From Winogradskyella psychrotolerans (GTDB lineage Bacteria; Bacteroidota; Bacteroidia; Flavobacteriales; Flavobacteriaceae): DNA of 64,000 bases. Both the position numbers and the translations under genes were made by a program. Below are positions 24,714-34,851 of this stretch, piece after piece (the stretch's first letter is position 1; each line of letters opens with the position of its first letter). The notes beneath the pieces were generated by a model. That model was not told the origin of the DNA. It saw only the letters and a list, made by a program, of their open reading frames with translations, and searched no databases. The stretch is taken from contig NZ_JAHKPS010000022.1 of the NCBI RefSeq assembly GCF_018860565.1, forward strand, positions 26,297 to 90,296, in the 5' to 3' direction.

Positions 24714-27700
24714 ATGGTTGGAAAACAATTCCGCTTATTGTTTTTATTTCTATTCTGTATACAAGCATATAGCCAAACTACAGATTTGTCTATTGCTATT
24801 GAAGCACAAAACTTAAGTGGTACTGCGATATCTCAAGTGGATATTTATGAAGACTTTCAGTATGTAGTAACCGTTTTAAACTCAGGAAACACTGTTGATA
24901 ATGCAAGTATTTCTATAAATTTTGATACTGATCTTTCAATCATTTCCTATAATTCTCAGAACAATAATGCTGGGGCTTCGGATTTTTCTAACATTGATGT
25001 TACAGATAATGTTTTAACAGCCTCCATTGCGACAATACCCAATAACGCCAGTGTAGAATTACTTGTTTTGGTAACGGCACCAACTAATTTAGGTGGTATT
25101 ACAGCAAATGGTACTGTGAGCCCGCCCACAAATACTCAAGACATTAACACAAGTAATAATCAAGCCATAATATCTATTGATGTATTAGATGTTATAATTG
25201 ATTTTTCGATAACACACACGCAAATCAATCCTTTAGAAGGTACAGCAATTAATGCTTGGGGAGATTCAGTAACCTATCAATTTACCATTACTAACAATAG
25301 TGATATTGACTTTCCTGTTTCTACTATTATTGGCAACTTAAACCTAAGTTCTCCTTCTATTAATGGACAGCCTTTTGCAGAGTTTATCTCGCTAGCTTGT
25401 ATTAACTCTACAAACGGAACGTTATGTCCAGATTTAACTGATGTTTCAGGAAGTTCAAGTGTTATTCAATCTGCTAACTCATTATTTACTTTTAATAATG
25501 CAATTAATATCACATCAGGAGGTAGTATAACCTTTGAAATGATTTACAAATATACAAATCTATCTTGTTCTCCAAATCCAATGCCTATTACTGTTGACAG
25601 CAATATTACGATTCTATTAAATTCGGCTAATACTGCTGTTGTTAACTCAAACGACGTAACCACAGAACTCCTTTTGGCAGAACTTTGCCCAGAAACAGAT
25701 CTTTGTATTGAAACGACACAAACAAATCCAGATATTTCTGAAAGTTTAGATTATGGTCAAGACATTACTTTTATAACAACGGTCTGCAATAACGGCCCTG
25801 CAGCTACACCTATGCGTTTCTTTTTTCAAAACTTATCTCCTTTAGATTGGAGTATAAGTTCGCTTACTTGCTTAGGGACAACCGGACCTGTTATCTGCAA
25901 TGACTTCTCATTAAATATAGGTAATCAAATATGGGTGAGTAATGATTTTGTTTTGCAACCCAATACGACGATAACTATTGAAACAGTTTTGAGCTATTTA
26001 GAACCCGAATGTAACGATAGCACCACCGGAATTGTAGCCGTAATACGAAGCGCAACTAATATTTTAGATAATCAATTGGTAGACTCTAATCCTAATAATA
26101 ATTTTTTCTCTAACCAACTACTTTTGCCTTCTGTAGAACCATGTGATAGTGAAGATTCAATAGATTTACATGTTACTAAAACACAAATAAGTCCAGAATT
26201 ACCTATAGGAAGTTCTCCTCAAAACACAGCTGCTTGGGGTTTGGTAACCTATGAAATTACAGTTACAAATGCCAGTGAAGAAGATGCAATTATTGAATTA
26301 CAAGATTATATGCCTACAATAGGTGATGACGATCCTGAAATATCTGCAATATTAACAAATGTAGAATGCGTTGCTACAACAGGAACAGCTTCTTGTTTTA
26401 ACATTGAAAATGCTAATATCGGAATTTCTTTAGATGGTAGCTCTGAAAATGGAGAACTTAATATTTTTTGGGAAATTACGCCAGAAGAGAATTGGGCATT
26501 ACCTCCAAATAGCTCTGTAAGCTTTAATGTAACCATAGATTGGATGTTAGAATGTTCGCCAGCCCCAATGATAGGAACCAATATGGTCAGCGTAAATTTT
26601 GCAAATGATTTAGAGGACACTAGCCCAGAGAATAATTCAGATTCTGTAAATACATATTTTGCAAAATGTTTAGATTTAATAGTGCAAACCTATCCTGAGT
26701 TTACTCAAGTCGACGTCAATCAAACCTTTAATTGGATTGTAGATATTAGTAATAGTACTACTAGTGCTGATGCTATAGATGTTATTTTCGAAAACACTGT
26801 TAATCCTATTTTTACTATTGTCGGTAACCCAACCTGTACAGTTACCTCTGGAAATGCAACTTGCATTACTAACTTTAATACTGTTGGTAATTTTATATCA
26901 GGAACCATTCCTACAATGGAAGCGGGCTCTACCGTTAGAGTTAGTATTCCTGTCACTGCACCTAGTGTTGGTGGCGCTTTTAATAATATTGCAGAAGCCA
27001 TTCCTGACCCTACAAACAACCAAGAATTAACACCAGAATCTAATATTTCCATTAATAGCGTTCTAGTCATTGCGCCTGTTTTACAAAAATCATTTACGCC
27101 AGAGGTTATTATCGAGGGAGGTGAAAGCGAATTAACATTTACTGTTTTTAATGTAGCGAATACCCCTACACAAAGTCATATTTCATTTACTGATAATTTA
27201 CCAAATGGAGTAACACTTTTAAGTGCTCCTAATTGGATTCAAGCTAACGGTTGTACTGCAACATTTATAGGAACGACTAATGATACATTTGTTGGTATAG
27301 AAAATTTGGTCTTTCCAGAAGGCGTTGTGAGTTGCACATTCTCAGTTTTAGTGACTTCTGAAATTGCAGGTACTTATCTTAATAATTTTCTGAATTTCAC
27401 AAACAACAATAACATAGACACATCTCAAACCAATGCGACACTCAATGTTATTATTGACACCTCTGATATTGATATTGAAATCATTAAAACCGCGTTACCT
27501 ACCGAAGCTGTTTTGGGGCAACATGTTGATTTCTCCATTACAGCGACAAACTTAGGAACTACAACCGCCACTTTAATTGAAGTCATTGATACCTTACCGC
27601 AAGGTTATGAATTTGTTTCTGCAACCACTAGTTCTGGTGTTTTTGATGACACAACTTTTATATGGAATATCCCCAACCTTGATGCCAATAATTTTGAAAC

Positions 27701-28109
27701 GTTAACCTTAACGGCTAAAGTGGTCTCTTCAGAAAATTTAACTAATGTTGCAAGATTAAATAGCGTTAATGAACCCGATAGAGATCTTACAAATAATGAA
27801 GATAATGCTACTGTAGAAATTTCTAATTGTTTATCAATTTCTGAAGGTATTTCCCCTAATAACGATGGAAAGAATGATGTGTTTTTTATTCCTTGCATAG
27901 AAGATTATCCTGAAAACACACTTAAAGTATTCAACCGTTACGGCACGCAAATTTACGAAGCCAAAAACTATTTGAATACTTGGAGTGGTAAAGCTAATAT
28001 GGGACTCTTACAAAGTTCAAAATTACTACCCGTTGGTACGTATTTCTATATTTTAGAAATTAATGGTTTTGATGATGCTTTTGTGGGCTATGTTTATTTA
28101 AATTATTAA
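24714..28109 (+). CDS. Secreted multi-domain DUF11 protein with T9SS type B sorting domain
   Basis: This 1131-residue protein begins with a signal peptide (LLFLFLFCIQAYSQ). A series of about seven DUF11-like beta-sandwich repeats follows, recognisable by strings such as ITNNSDIDFPVST, NLGTTTATLIEVIDTLP and SNPNNN. A C-terminal CHU_C/gliding-type domain ends the protein, opening at EGISPNNDGKNDVFFIP and continuing VFNRYGTQIYEAKNY. The terminal domain directs secretion by the type IX system. The role is likely surface adhesion. The 3' end overlaps the next gene, on the other strand, by four bases. Confidence 0.92.
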   Translation: MVGKQFRLLFLFLFCIQAYSQTTDLSIAIEAQNLSGTAISQVDIYEDFQYVVTVLNSGNTVDNASISINFDTDLSIISYNSQNNNAGASDFSNIDVTDNVLTASIATIPNNASVELLVLVTAPTNLGGITANGTVSPPTNTQDINTSNNQAIISIDVLDVIIDFSITHTQINPLEGTAINAWGDSVTYQFTITNNSDIDFPVSTIIGNLNLSSPSINGQPFAEFISLACINSTNGTLCPDLTDVSGSSSVIQSANSLFTFNNAINITSGGSITFEMIYKYTNLSCSPNPMPITVDSNITILLNSANTAVVNSNDVTTELLLAELCPETDLCIETTQTNPDISESLDYGQDITFITTVCNNGPAATPMRFFFQNLSPLDWSISSLTCLGTTGPVICNDFSLNIGNQIWVSNDFVLQPNTTITIETVLSYLEPECNDSTTGIVAVIRSATNILDNQLVDSNPNNNFFSNQLLLPSVEPCDSEDSIDLHVTKTQISPELPIGSSPQNTAAWGLVTYEITVTNASEEDAIIELQDYMPTIGDDDPEISAILTNVECVATTGTASCFNIENANIGISLDGSSENGELNIFWEITPEENWALPPNSSVSFNVTIDWMLECSPAPMIGTNMVSVNFANDLEDTSPENNSDSVNTYFAKCLDLIVQTYPEFTQVDVNQTFNWIVDISNSTTSADAIDVIFENTVNPIFTIVGNPTCTVTSGNATCITNFNTVGNFISGTIPTMEAGSTVRVSIPVTAPSVGGAFNNIAEAIPDPTNNQELTPESNISINSVLVIAPVLQKSFTPEVIIEGGESELTFTVFNVANTPTQSHISFTDNLPNGVTLLSAPNWIQANGCTATFIGTTNDTFVGIENLVFPEGVVSCTFSVLVTSEIAGTYLNNFLNFTNNNNIDTSQTNATLNVIIDTSDIDIEIIKTALPTEAVLGQHVDFSITATNLGTTTATLIEVIDTLPQGYEFVSATTSSGVFDDTTFIWNIPNLDANNFETLTLTAKVVSSENLTNVARLNSVNEPDRDLTNNEDNATVEISNCLSISEGISPNNDGKNDVFFIPCIEDYPENTLKVFNRYGTQIYEAKNYLNTWSGKANMGLLQSSKLLPVGTYFYILEINGFDDAFVGYVYLNY

Positions 28110-28858
28110 TTAAAACGGCCTTCTACAAGCTCTATAAAACGCTCTTCGTATTCTTCTTTACCATCCCAATTGTTATAATCTGGCTTTACCATTTCTAAAA
28201 TTAGCGTTCGTGCTTCACTCAAAGAATTTGTTGTATTTATTTGAGAAATTACACGATCGTAATCTTCGTTTCTACCCTCAAATAAATGTTTAATAAAGGC
28301 TAATTTATCATTGAGACCTATATTTAAACGCTTTCCTTTAAGTTTATCATTAAGGGATTTTTTTTCTGATTCGGCTTCACGTTTTTGAGCCTCTTCAATA
28401 GGTTCAAATTCTGGAATATCTTCAAAACCAGATGTAATAGATTCAAATTCTGTTGACGATGAAGTTTCTATATCTTCTGGTAAAGCATTCTTTAATAAGG
28501 TATCTACCGGCTCAGTTTCTTTAGGCATATGTTCAAACATATCCTTTATTTTTGTCATCACAGGTTCCATAATACCATCATCTTCAACCTCATCTAAATT
28601 AATGTAAGTTCTATCTTCAACTTCAACATTGTCACTCACCTTATTATTAAAAGCTGTATCCAACATATCAAAGAATGAAGAATCGTGACCAATAGTTGGC
28701 ATTTTATCCTCAAAATTTTCTTGAGCAAATTTTAAAACAGTCAATTTTTCGTAAAGTACAGCGACTTCCTTGTGTAACTGATCTATATCTTCTCTACCTG
28801 TCAGTTTCAGAATCCTATGTGCAATACTAACTAATTCTGATTCTAATTTCTTTTTCAT
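28106..28858 (-). CDS. Conserved hypothetical protein, acidic with helical ends
   Basis: I do not recognise a named family. The 250-residue protein has a coiled-coil-prone N-terminus (about 1-50, RILKLTGREDIDQLHKEVAV), a long acidic low-complexity middle with many Glu (about 80-165), and a well-ordered helical C-terminus (about 170-250) with LNDKLAFIKHLFEG and WDGKEEYEERF. No export signal is present. It is divergent from tdk. The arrangement suggests a cytosolic adapter protein, but no function can be assigned. Confidence 0.8.
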   Translation of the reverse strand: MKKKLESELVSIAHRILKLTGREDIDQLHKEVAVLYEKLTVLKFAQENFEDKMPTIGHDSSFFDMLDTAFNNKVSDNVEVEDRTYINLDEVEDDGIMEPVMTKIKDMFEHMPKETEPVDTLLKNALPEDIETSSSTEFESITSGFEDIPEFEPIEEAQKREAESEKKSLNDKLKGKRLNIGLNDKLAFIKHLFEGRNEDYDRVISQINTTNSLSEARTLILEMVKPDYNNWDGKEEYEERFIELVEGRFN

Positions 28859-28888
28859 CTTTTCCTGAGTTTTACTTTTGATTTTTAA

Positions 28889-28896
28889 TAAATTTG
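28889..28896 (+). promoter_or_regulatory. TAAATTTG promoter of tdk-alr
   Basis: TAAATTTGCGAG matches the -7 consensus, 54 bases before the tdk ATG. A second fit, TACTTTTG, lies at 28873-28880. Confidence 0.6.
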
Positions 28897-28950
28897 CGAG
28901 ACCTTTATAAAAAAACGAAGTCCGACTTCATTTAGTGCTAAAATTACAAA

Positions 28951-29598
28951 ATGTTTCTCGAAAATACAGTAAATCAGAAAGAACAATTTGGGTGGATTGA
29001 AGTCATCTGCGGATCCATGTTCTCAGGTAAGACCGAAGAATTAATCCGACGCTTAAAACGTGCGCAATTTGCAAAACAAAAAGTAGAAATTTTTAAGCCT
29101 GCTGTAGATGTACGTTACGATGAAGAAATGGTAGTTTCTCACGATGCTAATGAAATCCGCTCTACTCCTGTACCTGCTGCTGCTAATATTCCAATTTTAG
29201 CAGATGGCTGCGATGTGGTTGGTATTGACGAAGCACAATTCTTTGATGACGAAATTGTAAGAATTTGTAACGATTTAGCCAACAAAGGTATTCGTGTTAT
29301 TGTGGCTGGTTTAGATATGGATTTTAAAGGTAATCCGTTTGGACCAATGCCAAACTTAATGGCAACGGCAGAGTACGTTACTAAAGTACATGCCGTTTGT
29401 ACAAAAACAGGAAATTTAGCACAATACAGCTACAGAAAAGCTCTAAGTGACGATCTCGTTTTACTTGGTGAGGTTGATGAATATGAACCTTTAAGCAGAG
29501 CGGCCTATTATAAGAGTATGCAACGCGATAAAGTAAGATTATTAAAGGTAAACGATGCTGAAGAAATAGACTCTAAAGACCAAAATCGGAATGCCTAA
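28951..29598 (+). CDS. tdk: Thymidine kinase
   Basis: Thymidine kinase phosphorylates thymidine in pyrimidine salvage. The 215-residue protein has the P-loop [14 protein letters not shown] (about residues 22-35), a [12 protein letters not shown] Walker B and the lasso region ending in Tyr and Arg contacts. The structural zinc site typical of this family (two CxxC pairs) is mostly lost: only one Cys remains, in HAVCTKTG, and no second pair is seen. This loss occurs in many Bacteroidota. The stop overlaps the start of alr by eight bases. Confidence 0.96.
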   Translation: MFLENTVNQKEQFGWIEVICGSMFSGKTEELIRRLKRAQFAKQKVEIFKPAVDVRYDEEMVVSHDANEIRSTPVPAAANIPILADGCDVVGIDEAQFFDDEIVRICNDLANKGIRVIVAGLDMDFKGNPFGPMPNLMATAEYVTKVHAVCTKTGNLAQYSYRKALSDDLVLLGEVDEYEPLSRAAYYKSMQRDKVRLLKVNDAEEIDSKDQNRNA

Positions 29599-30700
29599 AG
29601 CTCTAGAAACCGTTCTTGAAATTGATTTAAGTGCACTTACTCATAATTTCAACTACTTAAAATCAAAATTACAACCACAAACTAAATTTTTAGCCGTGGT
29701 TAAAGCCTTTGCTTATGGAAGTGATTCTGTAGAAATTGCAAAGCATCTTCAAAAATTAAACATAGATTATTTTGCTGTCGCTTATATAAATGAAGGTATT
29801 GCCTTAAGAGATGCAGGAATAACAACACCCATTTTAGTCCTTCATCCACAATCTATAAATTTCAAAACACTTATAGAGCGCTGTTTAGAACCAAGTATTT
29901 ATAGTCCTCATGTTTTAAATGAATTTATAAAAACTGCCGAAGCACTATCTCAAAACAACTATCCTGTTCATATAAAATTTAATACAGGTTTAAATCGACT
30001 TGGCTTTAAAGAAAATGATATTGAAACTATTGTTTCAACACTTCAAAAGACCTCAGTTGTAAAAGTAAAATCTATATTCTCTCATTTAGTAGCGAGTGAA
30101 GACGCTAATGAATTAGATTTTTCTAAGCTACAAATCGAAAGATTTAAAACTATTGCTAAAATATTTGAAGAAAAATTAGGTATTAAACCTTGGCTACATC
30201 TTTGTAATACTTCTGGTGTTATCAATTACCCTGAAGCTCATTTTAACATGGTACGTTCCGGCATTGGACTCTATGGTTTTGGAAATTCTGCTGAAGAAGA
30301 CAAAAACCTTAAACCCATTGCGAGTTTAAAATCAGTAATTTCTCAAATTCATGAGATTGAAAAAGGAGAAACCGTAGGTTATAATAGAGCATACACCTCT
30401 AAAGGACATGAAAAAACAGCAACCATACCCATTGGTCATGCAGATGGTATAAGCCGTATTTATGGAAATGGAAATGGTTATGTTTTTATAAATGGTAAAA
30501 AAGCACCAATAATTGGTAATGTTTGTATGGATATGATTATGGTAAACATTACAGACATTAATTGTAAAGAAGGAGATGAAGTTATTATTTTTGATGCTAC
30601 CTATACTGCAAGTAACTTAGCAGAATCAGCACATACAATTTCTTATGAAATTCTAACTGCCATATCACAACGTGTAAAACGGGTTTTTCTGCCTGAATAA
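29591..30700 (+). CDS. alr: Alanine racemase
   Basis: Alanine racemase makes D-alanine for peptidoglycan. The 369-residue protein has the PLP-lysine motif [12 protein letters not shown] (Lys near 37) and the opposite catalytic Tyr in GYNRAYTS (about 264-271). The conserved GLNRLGF and [11 protein letters not shown] motifs are present, and [10 protein letters not shown] lies in the C-terminal beta domain. Overlap with tdk by eight bases points to translational coupling. Confidence 0.96.
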   Translation: MPKALETVLEIDLSALTHNFNYLKSKLQPQTKFLAVVKAFAYGSDSVEIAKHLQKLNIDYFAVAYINEGIALRDAGITTPILVLHPQSINFKTLIERCLEPSIYSPHVLNEFIKTAEALSQNNYPVHIKFNTGLNRLGFKENDIETIVSTLQKTSVVKVKSIFSHLVASEDANELDFSKLQIERFKTIAKIFEEKLGIKPWLHLCNTSGVINYPEAHFNMVRSGIGLYGFGNSAEEDKNLKPIASLKSVISQIHEIEKGETVGYNRAYTSKGHEKTATIPIGHADGISRIYGNGNGYVFINGKKAPIIGNVCMDMIMVNITDINCKEGDEVIIFDATYTASNLAESAHTISYEILTAISQRVKRVFLPE

Positions 30701-30780
30701 CTTTTTTTTTAACATAATGTGACTTTTTTAACTAACTTAGGGTCTTATCAACATATTAACTAACTATTAAAACACGAATT

Positions 30781-31182
30781 ATGTTAAAAGAATTTAAAGA
30801 ATTTGCAATGAAGGGTAACCTTGTAGACATTGCTGTCGGTTTTGTAATGGGTGCTGCTTTTAAAGAAGTAGTAACTGCATTTACAGGAGGTATCGTATCT
30901 CCATTAATTGGTATGATTTTCGACTCAGACTTTAAAGCATTAAGATACCAGTTAAAAGAAGGCACATTAAATGATGCTGGTGAAATAGTTGGAGACGTTT
31001 TCTTAGAATACGGTACATTTTTAACTAATGTTATTGACTTTATCATTGTCGCATTTGTAATGTTCCTTGTAGTAAAAGGAGTAAATAAAATGAAGAAGAA
31101 AGAAGAACCTGCACCAGAGGCACCTGCAGGACCATCTGAAGTTGATTTATTAATAGAAATCAGAGATTCATTAAAAAAATAA
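30781..31182 (+). CDS. mscL: Large-conductance mechanosensitive channel MscL
   Basis: MscL opens under membrane tension to release solutes on osmotic downshock. The 133-residue protein has the typical start MLKEFKEFAMKGNLVDIAVG, first helix GFVMGAAFKEVVTAFTGG, a periplasmic loop and the second helix NVIDFIIVAFVMFLVVKG. A charged C-terminal helix (VDLLIEIRDSLKK) matches the cytoplasmic bundle. A rho-independent terminator follows. Confidence 0.97.
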   Translation: MLKEFKEFAMKGNLVDIAVGFVMGAAFKEVVTAFTGGIVSPLIGMIFDSDFKALRYQLKEGTLNDAGEIVGDVFLEYGTFLTNVIDFIIVAFVMFLVVKGVNKMKKKEEPAPEAPAGPSEVDLLIEIRDSLKK

Positions 31183-31221
31183 AACACGTATAGCGTCATC
31201 GCTACACTATTATTTTTAACT

Positions 31222-31249
31222 AAACCCAGGCTAAAAAGCCTGGGTTTTT
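31222..31249 (+). terminator. Terminator of mscL
   Basis: AAACCCAGGCT and AGCCTGGGTTT pair perfectly around AAAA and are followed by TTTTC. Confidence 0.92.
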
Positions 31250-31467
31250 CTTTTTATATAAACCTTAGTTATTGCAAAATCAATAAAATATAAGCGCAAT
31301 TTTTATCACATATTTAAGACTAAATTGACTGATTTAATTAAACAAAAGCTATAATTTTGATATTATAAATTTAAACTCACGAAATGAGCATGTTAAAACG
31401 CTATTACCTAAGGGAATAATATGTAGCGAGTAACGTGTGACCTTTGAAAAACAATAAATTCAGACAC

Positions 31468-32457
31468 ATGAAAGTAGCAATTGTAGGTGCAACAGGTTTG
31501 GTAGGTAATGTAATGCTCAAAGTATTAGAAGAGCGTAATTTTCCTTTAGATGAATTATTATTAGTAGCATCGGAACGTTCTGTTGGCAAAAAAATTACAT
31601 TCAAAGGAAAAGATATCTCTGTGATCAGTATTCCAACAGCTATTGAAGCAAAACCAGATATTGCGCTTTTTTCTGCAGGAGGTTCTACGTCTTTAGAATG
31701 GGCACCAAAATTTGCAGAAGTTGGAACAACAGTTATCGATAATTCTTCAGCTTGGAGAATGGATGATACAAAGAAATTAGTTGTTCCTGAAATAAATGCT
31801 AAAGAGCTAACTAAAACAGATAAGATTATTGCCAACCCTAATTGTTCTACCATACAAATGGTTATGGCATTAGCTCCACTTCATAAAAACTATAAAATTA
31901 AGCGTATTGTTGTTTCTACGTATCAATCCGTTTCTGGTACAGGCGTTAAAGCCGTAGAACAGATGGAAAATGAAATCTCAGGTAAAAAAGGAGACATGGC
32001 TTATCCTTACCCAATTCATAAAAACGCCATTCCACATTGCGATGTTTTTGAAGATAACGGCTACACTAAAGAAGAAATGAAGCTGGTTAATGAGACTCAA
32101 AAAATATTAAATGATCGTACAATTGCCGTAACTGCAACTGCTGTAAGAATCCCAACTGCAGGAGGACATAGTGAATCTATAAATGTAGAGTTTCAAAATG
32201 ATTTTGATATTGCAGAAGTAAGACAACTTCTCAATGCTACAGATGGCATTACAATTCAAGATAATTTAGAAACTAATTCATACCCTATGCCAATGTATGC
32301 TAACGGTAAAGATGATGTTTTTGTTGGTCGTTTAAGAAGAGACGGGTCACAACCTAATACTTTAAATATGTGGGTTGTAAGTGACAACCTTAGAAAAGGT
32401 GCGGCCACCAATACTGTACAAATAGCAGAATTCCTTATCGATAATGCTTTAGTATAA
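31468..32457 (+). CDS. asd: Aspartate-semialdehyde dehydrogenase
   Basis: Asd reduces aspartyl phosphate to the semialdehyde, feeding lysine, threonine, methionine and diaminopimelate. From ATG 31468 the protein has 329 residues (MKVAIVGATGLVGNVMLKVL); a TTG at 31444 could add eight residues but these are not part of the family. The nucleotide-binding GATGLVG, the catalytic Cys in NPNCSTIQM (about 128) and a downstream HSESINVEF His are seen. No lysine riboswitch was recognised upstream. Confidence 0.96.
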   Translation: MKVAIVGATGLVGNVMLKVLEERNFPLDELLLVASERSVGKKITFKGKDISVISIPTAIEAKPDIALFSAGGSTSLEWAPKFAEVGTTVIDNSSAWRMDDTKKLVVPEINAKELTKTDKIIANPNCSTIQMVMALAPLHKNYKIKRIVVSTYQSVSGTGVKAVEQMENEISGKKGDMAYPYPIHKNAIPHCDVFEDNGYTKEEMKLVNETQKILNDRTIAVTATAVRIPTAGGHSESINVEFQNDFDIAEVRQLLNATDGITIQDNLETNSYPMPMYANGKDDVFVGRLRRDGSQPNTLNMWVVSDNLRKGAATNTVQIAEFLIDNALV

Positions 32458-32611
32458 AGCGACTTAGCACAGTTGTAGATTTTTCAAAATGGCGATTAAT
32501 TTGTGTATTTCAACTAATTAATTATTTAGTTAGTTGTTATAGTCTCTATATTGCCCTCCGTTTCATCCTTAAGTTTTTAGTTTTTTGACATCAGTCAAAT
32601 AACGAAAGTCT

Positions 32612-32619
32612 TATATTTG
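32612..32619 (+). promoter_or_regulatory. TATATTTG promoter of the prolyl oligopeptidase gene
   Basis: TATATTTGA fits the -7 consensus and lies 34 bases before the ATG at 32654; a TTGACA-like segment is about 25 bases further upstream. Confidence 0.6.
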
Positions 32620-32653
32620 AAGTAAATGCTGTTTATTTCAAAAAAAACTAATT

Positions 32654-34819
32654 ATGAAAAAATTACTTCTCGTTGCTTTAGTACTGAGTATTTTTGTTTC
32701 ATGTAAAAACGAAACCGAAGCTTTGAAAACAATTACTGTAGATTATCCTAAAACTAATAAAATTGTCGTTACAGACACTATTTTTGGCGAAACTGTATCA
32801 GACCCTTATCGTTGGCTAGAAGATGACAGAAGCAAAGAAACTGAAGCTTGGGTAAAATCTCAAAATGAAACTACGTTTGGGTATTTAGACAACATTCCCT
32901 ACAGGGAAGAATTAAAAGAACGCCTCACTAAACTTTGGAATTACGAAAAAATTGGATCTCCATTTAAAGAAGGTGATTATACCTATTTTTATAAAAATGA
33001 CGGTTTACAAAACCAATATGTCATTTATAGATATAAAACGGATGCAGACCCAAGTACTGCTGAAGTATTCTTAGATCCCAACACATTTAAAGAAGATGGT
33101 ACTATTTCTTTAGGAGGTACTAGTTTTTCAAAAGATGGCAAGACACTAGCTTATGCTATTTCTGAAGGAGGAAGTGATTGGAGAAAGATTTTAGTAATGA
33201 ATACAGAAACTAAGGAAATTGTAGAAGACACCTTAGTAGATATAAAATTTAGTGGGATGTCTTGGTACAAAAACGAAGGCTTCTACTACTCTAGCTACGA
33301 CAAACCAAAAGGTAGTGAGTTGTCTGCAAAAACAGATCAACATAAAGTTTATTATCACAAATTGGGCACAAAGCAATCTGAAGATCAACTTATTTATGGA
33401 GGAACTTCAGAACAAAAACACCGTTATATATATGCCAATGTTACTGAAGACAATCAATATTTAGTGATTACTCCTAGAGTTTCAACGTCAGGAAACAAAC
33501 TTTATATTAAAAACCTATCGATTCCAAATGCACCATTAGTTGAAATATTAGGTCATACAAATTCAGATTCTAACATTATAGAAAATGTAGGTTCTAAATT
33601 ATATATTATGACAAACTTGGATGCACCAAATCAAAAAATAGTAACTGTTGATGCTTCAAATCCAAGTCCTGAAAATTGGGTAGATTTTATTCCTGAAACT
33701 GATAATGTACTTAGTCCATCAACAGGAGGCGGTTACTTTTTCGCTAATTATATGGTAGATGCGGTATCTAAAGTATTTCAGTACGATTATGATGGCAAAC
33801 TAATTAGAGAGATTGAATTACCTGGTGTAGGAACTGTTAGTGGCTTTAGCGCTAAGAAAGAAGACAAAGAATTATACTATTCATTTACTAATTATGTAAC
33901 GCCAGGAAGCATCTATAAGTATGATATAGAAAATGGTACTTCAGAATTGTACAAAAAACCAAGTATCGATTTTAACCCAGAAGACTACCAAAGCAAACAA
34001 GTATTTTACACATCTAAAGATGGCACTAAAATACCAATGATTATTACGCACAAAAAAGGAATAAATCTCAATGGTAAAAACCCAACAATTCTTTATGGTT
34101 ATGGCGGATTTAATATCAGCTTAACTCCTAGTTTTAGTATTGCAAACGCCGTATGGATGGAGCAAGGCGGAATTTATGCTGTGCCAAACTTAAGAGGTGG
34201 TGGCGAATACGGAAAAGCATGGCACGATGCAGGTACTAAACTTCAAAAACAAAATGTGTTTGATGATTTTATTGCTGCGGCAGAATATTTAATTTCAGAA
34301 AAATACACCTCTTCAGACTACTTAGCCATAAGAGGTGGCTCTAACGGAGGTTTATTAGTTGGAGCAACTATGACACAACGCCCAAAATTAATGAAAGTAG
34401 CACTACCTGCTGTTGGTGTTTTAGACATGTTACGTTACCATACATTTACTGCTGGTGCTGGTTGGGCTTACGATTACGGAACCGCAGAAGACAGTAAAGA
34501 AATGTTTAACTATCTTAAAGGGTATTCGCCTGTTCACAATGTAAAAGAAGGTGTAGAATATCCCGCAACAATGGTAACTACTGGAGATCATGATGATCGT
34601 GTGGTACCTGCACACAGTTTTAAATTTGCAGCCGAATTACAAAGCAAACAAACAGGTAACAATCCAACACTTATAAGAATAGAAACAGATGCTGGACACG
34701 GAGCTGGTACACCTGTAAGCAAAACCATTGAACAATATGCCGATATTTTTGGTTTTACACTTTATAATATGGGATTTGAAGTCTTACCAACCAAAATTGA
34801 AGAAAAAATAAAAGGGTAA
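32654..34819 (+). CDS. Prolyl oligopeptidase (S9A family) lipoprotein
   Basis: The 721-residue enzyme cleaves short peptides after proline. Residues about 1-17 form a lipoprotein signal ([11 protein letters not shown], with Cys at 17), so it is anchored to the membrane. An N-terminal seven-bladed propeller (about 70-440) precedes an alpha/beta hydrolase domain. The catalytic residues are visible: Ser563 in RGGSNGG, Asp in DHDDRV (645-649) and His682 in [21 protein letters not shown] is the family's N-terminal signature. Confidence 0.96.
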   Translation: MKKLLLVALVLSIFVSCKNETEALKTITVDYPKTNKIVVTDTIFGETVSDPYRWLEDDRSKETEAWVKSQNETTFGYLDNIPYREELKERLTKLWNYEKIGSPFKEGDYTYFYKNDGLQNQYVIYRYKTDADPSTAEVFLDPNTFKEDGTISLGGTSFSKDGKTLAYAISEGGSDWRKILVMNTETKEIVEDTLVDIKFSGMSWYKNEGFYYSSYDKPKGSELSAKTDQHKVYYHKLGTKQSEDQLIYGGTSEQKHRYIYANVTEDNQYLVITPRVSTSGNKLYIKNLSIPNAPLVEILGHTNSDSNIIENVGSKLYIMTNLDAPNQKIVTVDASNPSPENWVDFIPETDNVLSPSTGGGYFFANYMVDAVSKVFQYDYDGKLIREIELPGVGTVSGFSAKKEDKELYYSFTNYVTPGSIYKYDIENGTSELYKKPSIDFNPEDYQSKQVFYTSKDGTKIPMIITHKKGINLNGKNPTILYGYGGFNISLTPSFSIANAVWMEQGGIYAVPNLRGGGEYGKAWHDAGTKLQKQNVFDDFIAAAEYLISEKYTSSDYLAIRGGSNGGLLVGATMTQRPKLMKVALPAVGVLDMLRYHTFTAGAGWAYDYGTAEDSKEMFNYLKGYSPVHNVKEGVEYPATMVTTGDHDDRVVPAHSFKFAAELQSKQTGNNPTLIRIETDAGHGAGTPVSKTIEQYADIFGFTLYNMGFEVLPTKIEEKIKG

Positions 34820-34851
34820 CACGTTTTTAGATATTAACCAAATTAAATCAT

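Noticed and set aside
30756..31199. A 147-codon frame on the minus strand over mscL
   Set aside because: It is fully antisense to a well-recognised gene and its protein has no family features.
31250..31467. A lysine riboswitch upstream of asd
   Set aside because: No lysine-aptamer core or following terminator could be recognised, and the region is AT-rich without long stems.
31404..31853. A 149-codon minus-strand frame over the asd start
   Set aside because: It overlaps asd antisense, with no promoter and no protein family resemblance.
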